A DNA stretch of 64,000 nucleotides from Paenibacillus harenae DSM 16969 (GTDB lineage Bacteria; Bacillota; Bacilli; Paenibacillales; Paenibacillaceae). A program made the translations under genes and the position numbers. Where the stretch lies: assembly GCF_000422465.1 (NCBI RefSeq), contig NZ_KE383842.1, positions 227,040 to 291,039 on the forward strand. The letters are read 5' to 3'. Shown one piece after another: positions 27,116-36,554 of this stretch. The notes under the pieces are model-generated. The model did not search any database and had not been told where the DNA came from. It was given only the letters and a program-made list of their open reading frames with translations. Positions within the stretch are counted from its first letter, which is position 1, and each line of letters begins with the position of its first letter.

Positions 27116-27955
27116 TTGCATACGAAACCAAAGCTGAGGCTGGGCAATAAGCTCCTATGGTCGATAGTTCTGCTGTTGATGACGGCAAGCTGGGTAGGTA
27201 ATGTTTGGTATTACCAATCCATGCAGCTGGAGAAACCGGTCTTTTTGAAGCATTATATGATATTAAACGGCAATCAGAGCGATTGGATCGAATTGACCTA
27301 TTTGGAGAACAAAAAGGAAGGCAGGAAGGTGACGGGGATCCAGCTGGAAGAGCTTCCGATGCTCCGGTTTCAAATCGATCCGCATCCGAATTCTTATAGG
27401 CATCAGGTGCTCGGGAAGGCTTATGGCGAATGGAGAACCGAGGAAGCCGGGCAAATGGTGAAGGCGCCGGTCAAGATCAAAGAAGCTACTGTATATTATA
27501 ACGAAGGCCAGCCCGAAAAGGTGCCGATCGGTGAAATCAACGTAGTGTGGGAGAAGAGGGAGGGTTTGATGGAAACGTCGTCAAGCAGAGGCTCCTCAGA
27601 CGGCACTGGTCAATACAGTGTAACCGTCAAGCAGCCTCTTACCTTGGAACAAGTCGATTACAACTTCAGCGACAGGCTAAGCACAATGTTCGAACTGTCA
27701 ATGGCCGAACGGGATGAACCGATTTCACAACTGCCTATACGGCTTGCCGCCGGGGACCCACTGACGTTTAACTACAAATGGACCATACCGGAAGAAGCAC
27801 CGGCAGCTTTTGAGGTGTATAAAGCGTACATTTTGCTTACCTTCAAGACAGAGGACGGAAGAATGGTATACGATCGTATTCCTATAAATTTCAACCTTTA
27901 TCTGAGCGAGAAGCAAATCAAGTGGATGGTCCGCTCCGGAGGTGAGCTTTCTTGA
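27116..27955 (+). CDS. Single-pass membrane protein of unknown function
   Basis: 279 residues. After a basic start, residues 12-30 form one membrane segment (LLWSIVLLLMTASWVGNVWY). The remainder is a soluble, probably extracytoplasmic, beta-rich domain with charged strands (IELTYLENKKEG, YNFSDRLSTMFELSM, RIPINFNLYLSEKQIKWMV). No family recognised. The start is TTG behind GGAAGGGGGG. It overlaps the next gene by 4 bases (TTGA), so the two proteins are probably partners. Confidence 0.75.
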   Translation: MHTKPKLRLGNKLLWSIVLLLMTASWVGNVWYYQSMQLEKPVFLKHYMILNGNQSDWIELTYLENKKEGRKVTGIQLEELPMLRFQIDPHPNSYRHQVLGKAYGEWRTEEAGQMVKAPVKIKEATVYYNEGQPEKVPIGEINVVWEKREGLMETSSSRGSSDGTGQYSVTVKQPLTLEQVDYNFSDRLSTMFELSMAERDEPISQLPIRLAAGDPLTFNYKWTIPEEAPAAFEVYKAYILLTFKTEDGRMVYDRIPINFNLYLSEKQIKWMVRSGGELS

Positions 27956-28554
27956 ACCCTTCCATGCGTAGCACATTAAGGAGGCTCGGCTGGGGTCTTG
28001 TGTTTCCGCTCGTTGATCTTCATTTGGGATCCTTCGATGTTCTTCCGGATATGATTGGATATATTATGATCCTTATGGCTTTAGGTCAGCTTGGAGCCGG
28101 GGATGGTGGATTCAAGCTGGCAAGCTGGCTGGCTGCTGTCCTCATCTTCTTATCTTTGCCGCAGCTCGTGATCAAAACAAGCATTGACATCAAACAGTTA
28201 ACAGCCGCGCCGCTTGGCATGCAAGCTTATGTGCAAGGAACGGCCATTCTGCATGCTCTGCTTGCCTATCTAATTTTTCGAAGGCTGTATACGATAGCAA
28301 GACCGATAGCCCCGCCGGAGATGCTGGATGACATTGTCACCAGGCGGAAGCTCTACATGGCCGTGTTTGCTGCACAGCTTATTTTTTATCCGTTTCTGTT
28401 GAATTTGGACGAAAGCTGGTCGGTACTACTCCTTATCATAGGGATTCTAATGTTTGTTGCGGAGCTGCTGCTGATCCGGATACCGTTTCGTTTATCGCAT
28501 TTAAGAAACACTCCTATCGATCATGACGATAATCCGGGAGCGGCACCGCAATAA
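27952..28554 (+). CDS. Multi-pass membrane protein of unknown function
   Basis: 200 residues with about five hydrophobic helices (GWGLVFPLVDLHLG, PDMIGYIMILMALGQL, LASWLAAVLIFLSL, LYMAVFAAQLIFYPFLL, VLLLIIGILMFVAELLLI) and a polar tail. The motif FPLVDLHLGSFDVLPDMIGY occurs in conserved hypothetical membrane proteins of Paenibacillus as far as I remember. TTG start, GGAGG just upstream inside the preceding gene. Function unknown. Confidence 0.75.
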   Translation: MNPSMRSTLRRLGWGLVFPLVDLHLGSFDVLPDMIGYIMILMALGQLGAGDGGFKLASWLAAVLIFLSLPQLVIKTSIDIKQLTAAPLGMQAYVQGTAILHALLAYLIFRRLYTIARPIAPPEMLDDIVTRRKLYMAVFAAQLIFYPFLLNLDESWSVLLLIIGILMFVAELLLIRIPFRLSHLRNTPIDHDDNPGAAPQ

Positions 28555-28625
28555 CACTCGAAAGAAGGAAACATATGTATAATATCGAATAAGTATTGAT
28601 ATTCCATTTGAGAGGGGAAAACAAA

Positions 28626-30481
28626 GTGGAGAATAATAATCCTTCCATTCCTTCGAAGAGCAAGTCAATCAGAAGATATTCAATAGAGGATTTTGTGAAT
28701 ACCGAGAGCGTTGTAAGTCCTTCGATTTCATTTGATGACGAATATATTTTGTATTCAAGCGACAAAACAGGAGTTTTCAATGCATACATCATTTCGGTTA
28801 AAGACGGCCGCGCGAAGCAGATTACACAATCGGTAGATGATCCGATATATGGCATCTCCTTTTTCCCCGATGATTATCGTATTCTTTATACCAGCAACCG
28901 GGGCGGTAATGAACTCAATCATATTTACGTTTACGATAAGATGGGAAATAGCCGGGATTTGACGCCCGGTGACAATGAGAAGGCCGTTTTTTACGGATGG
29001 AGCGACGACGAAAAGAGCTTCTTTTACGGATCTAATAAGAGAGACTCTAAGTTCATGGACATCTACGAGATGGAAATAGAAACGTTTACGTCCCGACAGC
29101 TTTATGAAAATAAGGAAGGCTATCAATTCTGCTGCGTCTCTAAAGACAAAAGATATATGGCTTTTATAAAACATTGACAACTAATGATTCAAATATGTAT
29201 GTATTCGACCGGATTTCCGAAGAGATGAAATGGATCAGTCCGCATCAGGGGGAAGTCAATCATTTTCCTCAGACATTTGATCGTGATTCGAGGAGTTTGT
29301 ATTTTTTGACCGATGAGGATTATGAATTTCTATATTTAAAGAAAGTTGATTTTCTAACAGGCCGCGCTGAAATCATCATTCAGGAAAACTGGGACATCAT
29401 GTACGCTTCTTTATCGCACTTCAATAAGTACATGGTGTTAGGTATCAACGAGGACGCGAAAACAAGAGTATCCATCATCGATACCGAAAATAATGAACCT
29501 CTGTCGTTATCGCAACTACCGAACGGACAAATCAACGGTATCAACATATCCAAAAGTGAAAAGCGATTCTGTTTCATGTTGAACGATTCCACTTCTCCCA
29601 ATAATTTATATATATATGATATGGAAACGAAAACCATTAATAAACTGACCGATACGTTAAATCCAGCTATCGATTCGGCCGATTTGGCGGGAGGCGTGGT
29701 CGTGCGGTACCCGTCATTTGACGGCCTGGATATTCCGGCGATTTATTATAGACCCCACTATATCCGCGATGACGAAAAAATCCCTGCGCTGGTATGGGTA
29801 CATGGCGGTCCGGGTGGTCAATCGAGACTTGGTTACGACCCTTTGATTCAGTATATAGTCAATCATGGTTATGCCGTAATTGCCGTAAACAACAGGGGCA
29901 GCTCCGGTTACGGGAAATCCTTCTTTAGAATGGCGGACTTGAAACATGGAGAGGTCGATCTGGCGGATTGCATTGAAGCGAAGAAATTCCTGATTTCCGA
30001 AGATTATATCGACGAGAAAAAGATTGGAATTCTTGGTGGAAGCTATGGCGGATACATGGTACTGGCCGCACTGGCTTTCAAACCTAATGAATTTACTGTT
30101 GGTGTCAATATTTTCGGCATTTCAAACTGGATCCGCACGCTGAAAAACATCCCTTCATGGTGGGAAGCGTTTCGCGATGCGCTTTATAGGAAAATCGGAA
30201 ATCCGTATACCGATGAAGAATATATCCGAAGCATTTCACCGCTGTTTCATGCGGAGAACATCGTGAAACCGCTGCTTGTACTGCAGGGAGCGAATGACCC
30301 GAGAGTTCTTAAAGTGGAATCGGACGAAATTGTAGAAGCGGTCAGAAAAAACGGGGTTCCGGTAGAATATATCGTTTTTGATGATGAAGGACATGGTTTC
30401 ACCAAGAAAGAAAACCGTTTGAAAGGGGATCATGCGATCCTGTTATTTTTGGAAAAGTATTTGAAAAAAGAAACGGTCTAA
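28626..30481 (+). pseudogene. S9 prolyl-oligopeptidase-family peptidase split by a frameshift
   Basis: Two frames make one protein of about 618 residues. The first (28626-29177) holds beta-propeller repeats (SISFDDEYILYSSDKTG, FFPDDYRILYTSNRGG). The second (from 29174) completes the propeller and carries the peptidase domain: WVHGGPGGQS, nucleophile Ser in GGSYGGYM, Asp in GANDPRV and His in EGHGF. At 29170-29175 the reading ATAAAACATTGA would run through as I-K-T-L-T-T with one more A, so a single base is missing in an A-run. GAGAGGGG supports the GTG start at 28626. A sequencing error cannot be excluded; the active-site half alone still has an ATG start. Confidence 0.8.
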
Positions 30482-30584
30482 TCGGATCAGGGTAATACAC
30501 TAGCGAAGTTAATTCATCCTTAAGAAACAGTGCTTGGAGCTATTGGAAATAAATTAAATTTAGTTTTCTTCAACCGTAAGCTGT

Positions 30585-31706
30585 CTACCTTGTAGCCGAG
30601 AATGATTTCGTTTTGTAGACCTGCGAACCGATCAGGAAGGAAACGACTCCCCACAGGATCATGATGCCGATTCCGATCCAGAAGGCGCTGGACGCGATGC
30701 CGGAAGCGTAGATGAGGCCGTCGCGCATGCCGTCAACGAAATAAGTAAGCGGCAGAACCTGCGTAACCGGCTGAAGCCACTCCGGAAGCGTCTCGAGCGG
30801 GAAGAAGACGCCGCTGAGGAACATCATCAGCATGCTGGCGATGTTGGCCATTCCCATGTACGCCTCGATCGTTTTGCTAAAGGACGAGAAGAGGTAACCC
30901 ATCGCGTTGAAAACGAGTCCCCCGGCTATAAAGGCAATGACCAGGCTGAACACATTAATGTGCAGACTTGCGCCAAAGCCGAACACCCCGATCAGCGACA
31001 AAATAACGATTTGAATGATGCCGAGCAGAAGCCGGACGAGCATGCCGGCCATGCCGTACAGGTTCATATTGGCCGGTGTCATGCGCAGGCGGGTCATCAA
31101 GCCGCGGCGGCGCATATCGACCAGCTCGACCATGCCGAACAATCCGCCCTGCGCTACCGATAGGCCAATCATCCCCGTGAGCAGAAAATCCGCATAGCTC
31201 AGATCGTCGGCGCCGGACGACACGGATTCCGTCGTTATTCGGAAGGTTTCCGTCGCACCGACGACAGCCAGGTTAGCCTGCTGAACCAGCTTATCCAAAA
31301 TGCCGGCGACCGCCTGCGTCGTTACGCCCTGCTCATCCTCCTTGTTCACGATAAGCTGAATCGTTGCCGCGCGCTCCGATTCCGGGAGTATAATGAGCGC
31401 GTTAATGTCCTGCTTCTCCACCCACTCCGTGCCAATCTCCTTGCTGACCGGCGCGTCATCTATGAATTCGAGCACCGGTATTTGCCGCAGCTGCTCGAGC
31501 AGCATGCCCGACGTCGCGTTCGGCTGCGGGTCGACAACGGCGATTTTCGCTTTAAAGCTGTCGCTCGAGCCTCCGCCGAAAATAATCATAAAGATAACCA
31601 TCAAGATAATGGGAAAAAAGATATTCCAAAACCATACCTGTTTCCCGCGAAACATCATTTTGATCTGAGCGGTGAACATTTTGGCAAATTGTTTGCTGTT
31701 ATTCAT
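30585..31706 (-). CDS. ABC-2 type transporter permease (drug/peptide export type)
   Basis: About 373 residues: one N-terminal membrane helix (WFWNIFFPIILMVIFMIIF), a large outside loop to about residue 170 (KIAVVDPQPNATSGMLLEQL), then five helices with the ABC-2 motif (GGLVFNAMGYLFSSFSKTIE, MFLSGVFFPLETLPEW). It is the membrane half of an exporter. The ATG at 31706 is preceded by GGAGGG; an ATG four codons earlier overlaps that site. Its ATPase gene immediately upstream, joined by a one-base stop/start overlap (TAATG), has lost its catalytic core, so this permease is probably without a partner. Confidence 0.9.
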   Translation of the reverse strand: MNNSKQFAKMFTAQIKMMFRGKQVWFWNIFFPIILMVIFMIIFGGGSSDSFKAKIAVVDPQPNATSGMLLEQLRQIPVLEFIDDAPVSKEIGTEWVEKQDINALIILPESERAATIQLIVNKEDEQGVTTQAVAGILDKLVQQANLAVVGATETFRITTESVSSGADDLSYADFLLTGMIGLSVAQGGLFGMVELVDMRRRGLMTRLRMTPANMNLYGMAGMLVRLLLGIIQIVILSLIGVFGFGASLHINVFSLVIAFIAGGLVFNAMGYLFSSFSKTIEAYMGMANIASMLMMFLSGVFFPLETLPEWLQPVTQVLPLTYFVDGMRDGLIYASGIASSAFWIGIGIMILWGVVSFLIGSQVYKTKSFSATR

Positions 31707-31977
31707 TAGTCCCTCCATTCTTTGACGGTGAAGGCAATGAACACGTCTTCCAGACTCATTTCGCGGATCGAGATTTGCTCGACCCGGAACCCGCGGTCCT
31801 TGGTAAAGCCGAACAGCTCATACAACGTCTCCTCAGGCTGCGTCGTCCATAGCTGGAGCGAGTCGCCCTCGCGGTTCGTACACCGATGATCCCGGGTTCA
31901 ACCGAGAAGCTGATATCCGCTACAGCCGTAACCTGACCGTAAGCTTTTTTTAAATTCCGCACTTCCAATACAGGCAT
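31706..31977 (-). pseudogene. ABC ATPase with internal deletion of Walker A to Walker B
   Basis: The first 32 residues are normal (PVLEVRNLKKAYGQVTAVAD, ISFSVEPG). Where the P-loop should come the sequence jumps, out of frame, to the C-terminal end of the same kind of protein: GDSLQLWTTQPEETLYELFG, then VEQISIREMSLEDVFIAFTV ending just before the permease start. Roughly 200 codons including Walker A, signature and Walker B are missing. A gene of about 900 bases has been reduced to 272, so no working exporter can be made from this locus. Confidence 0.85.
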
Positions 31978-32238
31978 TAAGGGTACCTCCTAAATAGAAT
32001 CGTTTTATCGCCGTCGGTTGCTTTTTCGCTACAGCCATTGTAGAACAAATCCATTTTAAGAGGATACAGCCTTCAGCATGCTTTAGATTCGGTCTGGGGG
32101 AGGAGCGGCGACGGCAGGGGGCATTTCAGGTTTTCGAAAGCCCTACGGACGACATTGACTATCTTCTTAGAGAAAGTTCCGTGTTGAAGCCCAAACTGTG
32201 GATCGGTGAAATTCTCCTGCGCCTGTTTGGGCGCCGGA

Positions 32239-33111
32239 TTAATTTTTGCTGCTGCGGTAAAAGGAAGGGGTGGTGCCTTCGACCGTTTTGAAGAACCGGC
32301 TGAATGCATGGATATTCGGAAAACCCATCTTTTCCGCAATGATCGTCAGCGGGTCTGTCGTGAACTGGATCAAATGCCGGGCGGCATGAACGCGCATGAG
32401 CTGGTGGTATTGGATCGGACTCATGCCGAAAGCTTTCTGGAAGAGACGAACCATATAATGCTTGCTGATCCCCGACATCTTCGCGATCTCATCAAGACTC
32501 ACCTTCCTGCTCGTATTGTGCATCAGGTATTGTTTGATATGCATTAATGCGTGCATGTTCGTTTCAAGATGAGGGTTGAGGTGCCAATAATTTTCCCGCA
32601 GCAATTGAATCCACAGTTGAATGAACAATCCTTTAACCTTGAACTCGTAAAAGGGCATTTTCGTTTCATATTCGTAGATAATGTCCATTAGCATTTTCTC
32701 GATCAGAATCGGGTTTTTCAGCCGCAAATGGCTGGATAACGGGATCGGCATTTTGTCGATGATATCTTCCCTGAACCAAGTATGTTCGTCGACGCCAATC
32801 TCTTCAAGCGTCCGAAAGGAAACCTTGACTTTGTCACTGTCCTCCGAATAAAAGAAATCAAAGTGGAGATGAGGCTGCCTAAGCCGCTGCCCTTCGACCT
32901 TGACGATTTTGTGCCGCTGTTTCGGACGGAACAGGAAAATATCCCCGCGAACCCCTTCATAGACGACATCTTCAATGGTGACGATGACTTTACCCTCCAT
33001 AATATACAACAGCTCATAATCGAACAGCACACGCTCCTGAATGACCCAAGGACGTTCAACGGTATTATCCATGGCAACGCGAATGTAAGGGGAAATTTGA
33101 TGAAGGATCAT
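32239..33111 (-). CDS. AraC-family regulator, locus 1 (GH172/GH32)
   Basis: 290 residues: N-terminal cupin-type domain (RVLFDYELLYIMEGKVIVTI, DIFLFRPKQRHKI) and C-terminal double helix-turn-helix (VSLDEIAKMSGISKHYMVRL, TIIAEKMGFPNIHAFSRFFK). It is strikingly similar along its length to the regulator at 51410, for example SPYIRVAMD, QERVLFDYELLY, LLRENYW and FGMSPIQYHQ in both. It is divergent from the binding-protein gene at 33291 and should activate the importer and hydrolases on a fructose-containing ligand. About 260 bases downstream to the ATPase pseudogene (31978-32238) contain nothing I recognise. Confidence 0.92.
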   Translation of the reverse strand: MILHQISPYIRVAMDNTVERPWVIQERVLFDYELLYIMEGKVIVTIEDVVYEGVRGDIFLFRPKQRHKIVKVEGQRLRQPHLHFDFFYSEDSDKVKVSFRTLEEIGVDEHTWFREDIIDKMPIPLSSHLRLKNPILIEKMLMDIIYEYETKMPFYEFKVKGLFIQLWIQLLRENYWHLNPHLETNMHALMHIKQYLMHNTSRKVSLDEIAKMSGISKHYMVRLFQKAFGMSPIQYHQLMRVHAARHLIQFTTDPLTIIAEKMGFPNIHAFSRFFKTVEGTTPSFYRSSKN

Positions 33112-33152
33112 ACGACTACCGCCTTTTCATCGATTTTTGTAAGCGTATCACA

Positions 33153-33173
33153 AAAGCAATAAATGATAAATAT
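33153..33173. promoter_or_regulatory. Shared 21-bp element upstream of araC, locus 1
   Basis: AAAGCAATAAATGATAA followed by ATAT is 19 of 21 identical to the element at 52310-52330, which occupies the corresponding place before the paralogous araC. It lies 41 bases upstream of the regulator start. It may be the common operator, or contain the conserved araC promoter (TATCAT on the minus strand). Confidence 0.55.
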
Positions 33174-33290
33174 AAAATAAGTTTTGCTAAATACAATCAG
33201 CTATTATGAGAGTATTATTGGCTTATACTTCAAGTGGCAGTGCAATATTTGCTATCTTGGGAGAATGTGAAAAAGGGGGACGTATGAGCA

Positions 33291-34631
33291 ATGAATAAAC
33301 GATTGTCGATTGTCCTGATCGTATGCTTCTTGATGCTCAATTTGGCGGCATGCGGTAACAGCAGGAATACCGCAGACCATGTACCTGCCAATGCCGGCGC
33401 CAATACCGACCAGGGAGATACAGCAACCGATGCTGAGCAGGTAACGCTGTCGATTGCCATGCATGTGGCCAACGTGAAGGAACAAGAGCCATATATGTAT
33501 GGAATCATTCAGAAATTTCAAGAGAAATATCCAAATATCAAGATAGACCTTCAAGGCGCCGAAACGCAGGAGCATGTGAAGAAAATGAAAATGATGGCGC
33601 AGTCCAAGAAGCTGCCGGACATATTCTGGTTGCTGCCGGCTCCAGCCAAAGAAATGAATCAGGCTGGACTGCTGCTCGACCTTAGCGATTTTTTAAAAAG
33701 CAATCCTGAAACCGCTGCCAGTATTGATTCCAAAATGATAAGTGCTTATCAGGATGGCGGCAAACAGTTCGGCCTGCCGTATCAGGCTTTGGTCACCGGC
33801 TTATGGTATAACAAAGCGTTGTTTGATCAATACAGTCTCAAGGTTCCGGAAACCTATGATGAACTTCTCGCAGCCGTTAAAGTGTTTCAGGAGAACAATG
33901 TAGTGACGATCGCGAAGGGGGCGAAGGATACATTTAGCACGTGGGCGTTCCTCGGGATGCTGACCCGTTATGGCTTCTTTGACAAGATCGATAACATTCA
34001 GGCCGGGAAAGACAAATTCGATAATCCGGATTTCCTGAACTTCTTCAACAAGATTGATGAGCTTCGCGTAAACGGCGCTTTCCCGGACAATGTCTCGTCG
34101 CTGTCCTACTTTCAAGCGGTTGAAATGTTCACGAGCGGCAAAGCGGCGATGCTCGATGCCGGTGTTTGGGAAACCAAGAAGATCGAAGGCAGCCCGATCG
34201 GCAAGACGGCCGGCTTCTCATGGGGACCGACCTTCACGGACGGAGTAGGCAATCAGAAGGTTGCCATGGCTGTAGCTGCGGCTCCTCTAGTCGCGAGCGC
34301 GGGAGTGAAAGACGACGCGGCAAAGTACGATGCGGTAACCAAATTTTTCGGATTCTTTTACAGTCAGGAGGGGGCAGCCGTAATGGCCGAAAATGAAGCG
34401 CCTCCAGTCGTGAAATACACGGGCAATGTGGACAAGGAGAAATACCCGGTCTATGCGGATGTGATAGGCAAGCTAAATGAAGAGGGATGGGAGCGTCCGG
34501 CAGCTCAACCCGACCTAGTTGTGTCCGAAGCAGTTGCCAATCAGTTGAACGACAGCATTTACGGCGTTATCAACGGAATCTACAAACCGGAAGAGGCGCT
34601 AAAGCTCATTGATGATAAGGTCTCCAAGTAA
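33291..34631 (+). CDS. Sugar ABC transporter substrate-binding lipoprotein, locus 1
   Basis: 446 residues with lipobox LNLAAC at about residue 21 and the family 1 extracellular binding-protein fold: IIQKFQEKYPNIKIDLQG, LPDIFWLLPAP, GLPYQALVTGLWYNKALFDQ, FTSGKAAMLDAGVWE. It captures an oligosaccharide outside the cell for the permeases at 34705 and 35595. A four-codon frame beginning ATGAGCAATGAATAA overlaps the start, placing AAGGGGG next to the mini-frame; the binding-protein start may be reached by reinitiation. A strong hairpin follows the stop and probably sets its excess over the permeases. Confidence 0.9.
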   Translation: MNKRLSIVLIVCFLMLNLAACGNSRNTADHVPANAGANTDQGDTATDAEQVTLSIAMHVANVKEQEPYMYGIIQKFQEKYPNIKIDLQGAETQEHVKKMKMMAQSKKLPDIFWLLPAPAKEMNQAGLLLDLSDFLKSNPETAASIDSKMISAYQDGGKQFGLPYQALVTGLWYNKALFDQYSLKVPETYDELLAAVKVFQENNVVTIAKGAKDTFSTWAFLGMLTRYGFFDKIDNIQAGKDKFDNPDFLNFFNKIDELRVNGAFPDNVSSLSYFQAVEMFTSGKAAMLDAGVWETKKIEGSPIGKTAGFSWGPTFTDGVGNQKVAMAVAAAPLVASAGVKDDAAKYDAVTKFFGFFYSQEGAAVMAENEAPPVVKYTGNVDKEKYPVYADVIGKLNEEGWERPAAQPDLVVSEAVANQLNDSIYGVINGIYKPEEALKLIDDKVSK

Positions 34632-34636
34632 CAAAA

Positions 34637-34673
34637 AACGATTCTGCCGGTGTACGGCTCCGGCAGAATCGTT
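34637..34673 (+). terminator. Intercistronic hairpin between binding protein and permeases
   Basis: AACGATTCTGCCGG and CCGGCAGAATCGTT are perfect 14-bp arms with a 9-base loop, with no T-run on the right. A partial terminator or mRNA-stabilising hairpin is expected; locus 2 has a hairpin at the same position. Confidence 0.75.
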
Positions 34674-34704
34674 CCTAAAATCCATGGGATAGGGAGAGAG
34701 CGTG

Positions 34705-35580
34705 ATGATCTGGCTTAGCAAACGAAGATATATCCTGTTTATGCTTCTTCCCACCTTGCTCGTGTATCTTGCTTATATCATTCTTCCGGTGATCGTATCG
34801 TTCTGCTATAGCCTGACAGAATATTCGGGCATTGGCGCAGCGATATTCGTGGGTTTGCATAATTACGCCAGCTTGCTGGGCGATTCATTGTTCTGGAAAT
34901 CGCTCAAGAATACGTTCATTGTCCTGCTTGTTGCGTTTGTCCTGCTTTTGCCGGGCGCATTTCTGCTCGCTCTGCTACTCAATGTGAAGATCAAGGGCGG
35001 AAATGCCGTCAAGGCCATGAACTTTGCCCCCAGCATCGTGGCCCCAATTCTGGTGGGATTGATCTGGGTATTCATCCTCGATCCGCAGATGGGATTAATC
35101 AATGTGATTCTCAAGAAAATCGGGGTGGATCAACTTGCTCTGCAATGGATCGGAGGAACGAAGCTGACGCCATATTCCGTAGGCGTCGTATTCACATGGC
35201 AGATGATCGGTTTCCTTGCTACGATTTTCCTGGCCGGCTTAAAGATGATACCGCGGGATGTTTATGAATCAAGCTCCATTGACGGGGCAAGCAAGCTTCA
35301 GCAGTTGTTTCGCATTACGGTTCCTATGCTGGGCGAGACCATTAAAATAAATGTCGTTCTGATCATTACGGGTGTATTTAAAATATTCGAGACCGTATTG
35401 CTGCTGACGAACGGGGGACCGAATCACTTATCGGAAGTGATGGTGACTTACATGTATAACGTGACCTTCACTTCAGGCGAGTATGGTTACGGAATGGCGA
35501 TCGCCACCGTCACTTTCCTGCTGACTATGGTTTTCTCACTGGTTTACATGGGGCTCAGCAAAAAGAACATCGAGGAATAG
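34705..35580 (+). CDS. Sugar ABC transporter permease, locus 1 (MalF type)
   Basis: About 291 residues, six membrane segments, EAA loop at DVYESSSIDGASKLQQLFRI near residue 190. GGGAGAG lies 6 bases before the ATG at 34705; a GTG one codon earlier is possible. It pairs with the permease 14 bases downstream. As in the other sugar importers here, no ATPase is encoded, so a shared MsmX-like subunit must energise it. Confidence 0.9.
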   Translation: MIWLSKRRYILFMLLPTLLVYLAYIILPVIVSFCYSLTEYSGIGAAIFVGLHNYASLLGDSLFWKSLKNTFIVLLVAFVLLLPGAFLLALLLNVKIKGGNAVKAMNFAPSIVAPILVGLIWVFILDPQMGLINVILKKIGVDQLALQWIGGTKLTPYSVGVVFTWQMIGFLATIFLAGLKMIPRDVYESSSIDGASKLQQLFRITVPMLGETIKINVVLIITGVFKIFETVLLLTNGGPNHLSEVMVTYMYNVTFTSGEYGYGMAIATVTFLLTMVFSLVYMGLSKKNIEE

Positions 35581-35594
35581 GAGGAGGGACAAAG

Positions 35595-36488
35595 GTGAAT
35601 CATGCAGCAAGTACAAGCTCCAAGCCGATGACTCAATTGGCCTTGCGTAAACAATCGGCGCGTTCTACCGGAAACACCGGCAAAACCGTACTGTCTTATC
35701 TCGTCACCCTGATCGTACTGCTTCCATTCCTTTGGATGATATTATTATCGTTCAAATCGAACAGCGACATCCTGAACAACCCATTCAGTCTTCCTGAAAC
35801 CATTAGCTTCGATAACTACAGACGCGCCTTGTCGACATTGGATTTGGCGCTGTTATATAAAAACACCTTTATCATCGTAATCGTGACGATTGTGATCGAA
35901 ATCTTGATCACCTTCATGAGTTCCTATGCATTGTCGCGCATGATTTTCAGATCGGAGAGGCTTAGACGATCCATTGTCGCTCTCTTGTTAACGGGGCTCG
36001 CCATACCGGCATTTATTCTGTTGTTTCCCGTCTATCGGCTGACCATATCGTTCGGTTTGCTGGATACGTACGCATCGCTGATCATTCCCTATATCGCCAC
36101 ATCCATTTCCTTCAACACCCTTTTGTTTACAGGCTTTTTGCGGGGTTTTCCGAAAGAAGTGGAGGAGGCTGCGGTCATCGACGGATGCGGGCTGCTTAAC
36201 TTGGGCAGAGCGGTCGTGTTTCCGATCATTATGCCTGTTGTGGCTACCGTTTTTATCTTTAATGTGTTGTATATCTGGAATGAGTTCCCTTTCGCCGTGA
36301 CATTGATCAGCGACGAGACCATGACGACGATCTCGCTTGGCATCTCCCAATTCAAGGGAAGGTTCAACATTGACTACGGCGGCATCATTGCTGCCAGCAT
36401 CCTGCTCATTATTCCGCAGTTAATCTTCTTTGCTTTCTTCCAGCGATTCATCATTGAAGGCATGACGGCAGGCGCTGTTAAAGGCTGA
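35595..36488 (+). CDS. Carbohydrate ABC transporter permease, locus 1 (MalG type)
   Basis: 297 residues with a longer polar N-terminus (about 30 residues, Ser/Thr/Lys-rich) before the first of six helices. The EAA loop is EVEEAAVIDGCGLLNLGRAV near residue 195. It starts with GTG, six bases after GAGGAGGG. The ending FIIEGMTAGAVKG is typical. It completes the importer and is followed 66 bases later by the GH172 gene. Confidence 0.9.
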   Translation: MNHAASTSSKPMTQLALRKQSARSTGNTGKTVLSYLVTLIVLLPFLWMILLSFKSNSDILNNPFSLPETISFDNYRRALSTLDLALLYKNTFIIVIVTIVIEILITFMSSYALSRMIFRSERLRRSIVALLLTGLAIPAFILLFPVYRLTISFGLLDTYASLIIPYIATSISFNTLLFTGFLRGFPKEVEEAAVIDGCGLLNLGRAVVFPIIMPVVATVFIFNVLYIWNEFPFAVTLISDETMTTISLGISQFKGRFNIDYGGIIAASILLIIPQLIFFAFFQRFIIEGMTAGAVKG

Positions 36489-36554
36489 GTCAGGCAACTT
36501 CCAAGCGGCAACAATCATTTTCCATATAAAACTTATCAAAAGGAGAAATCATTT

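Noticed and set aside
29165..29180. Programmed -1 frameshifting in the S9 peptidase gene
   Set aside because: ATAAAAC is not a canonical X XXY YYZ slippery heptamer in the zero frame, and no stimulatory stem-loop is evident downstream; an indel is simpler.
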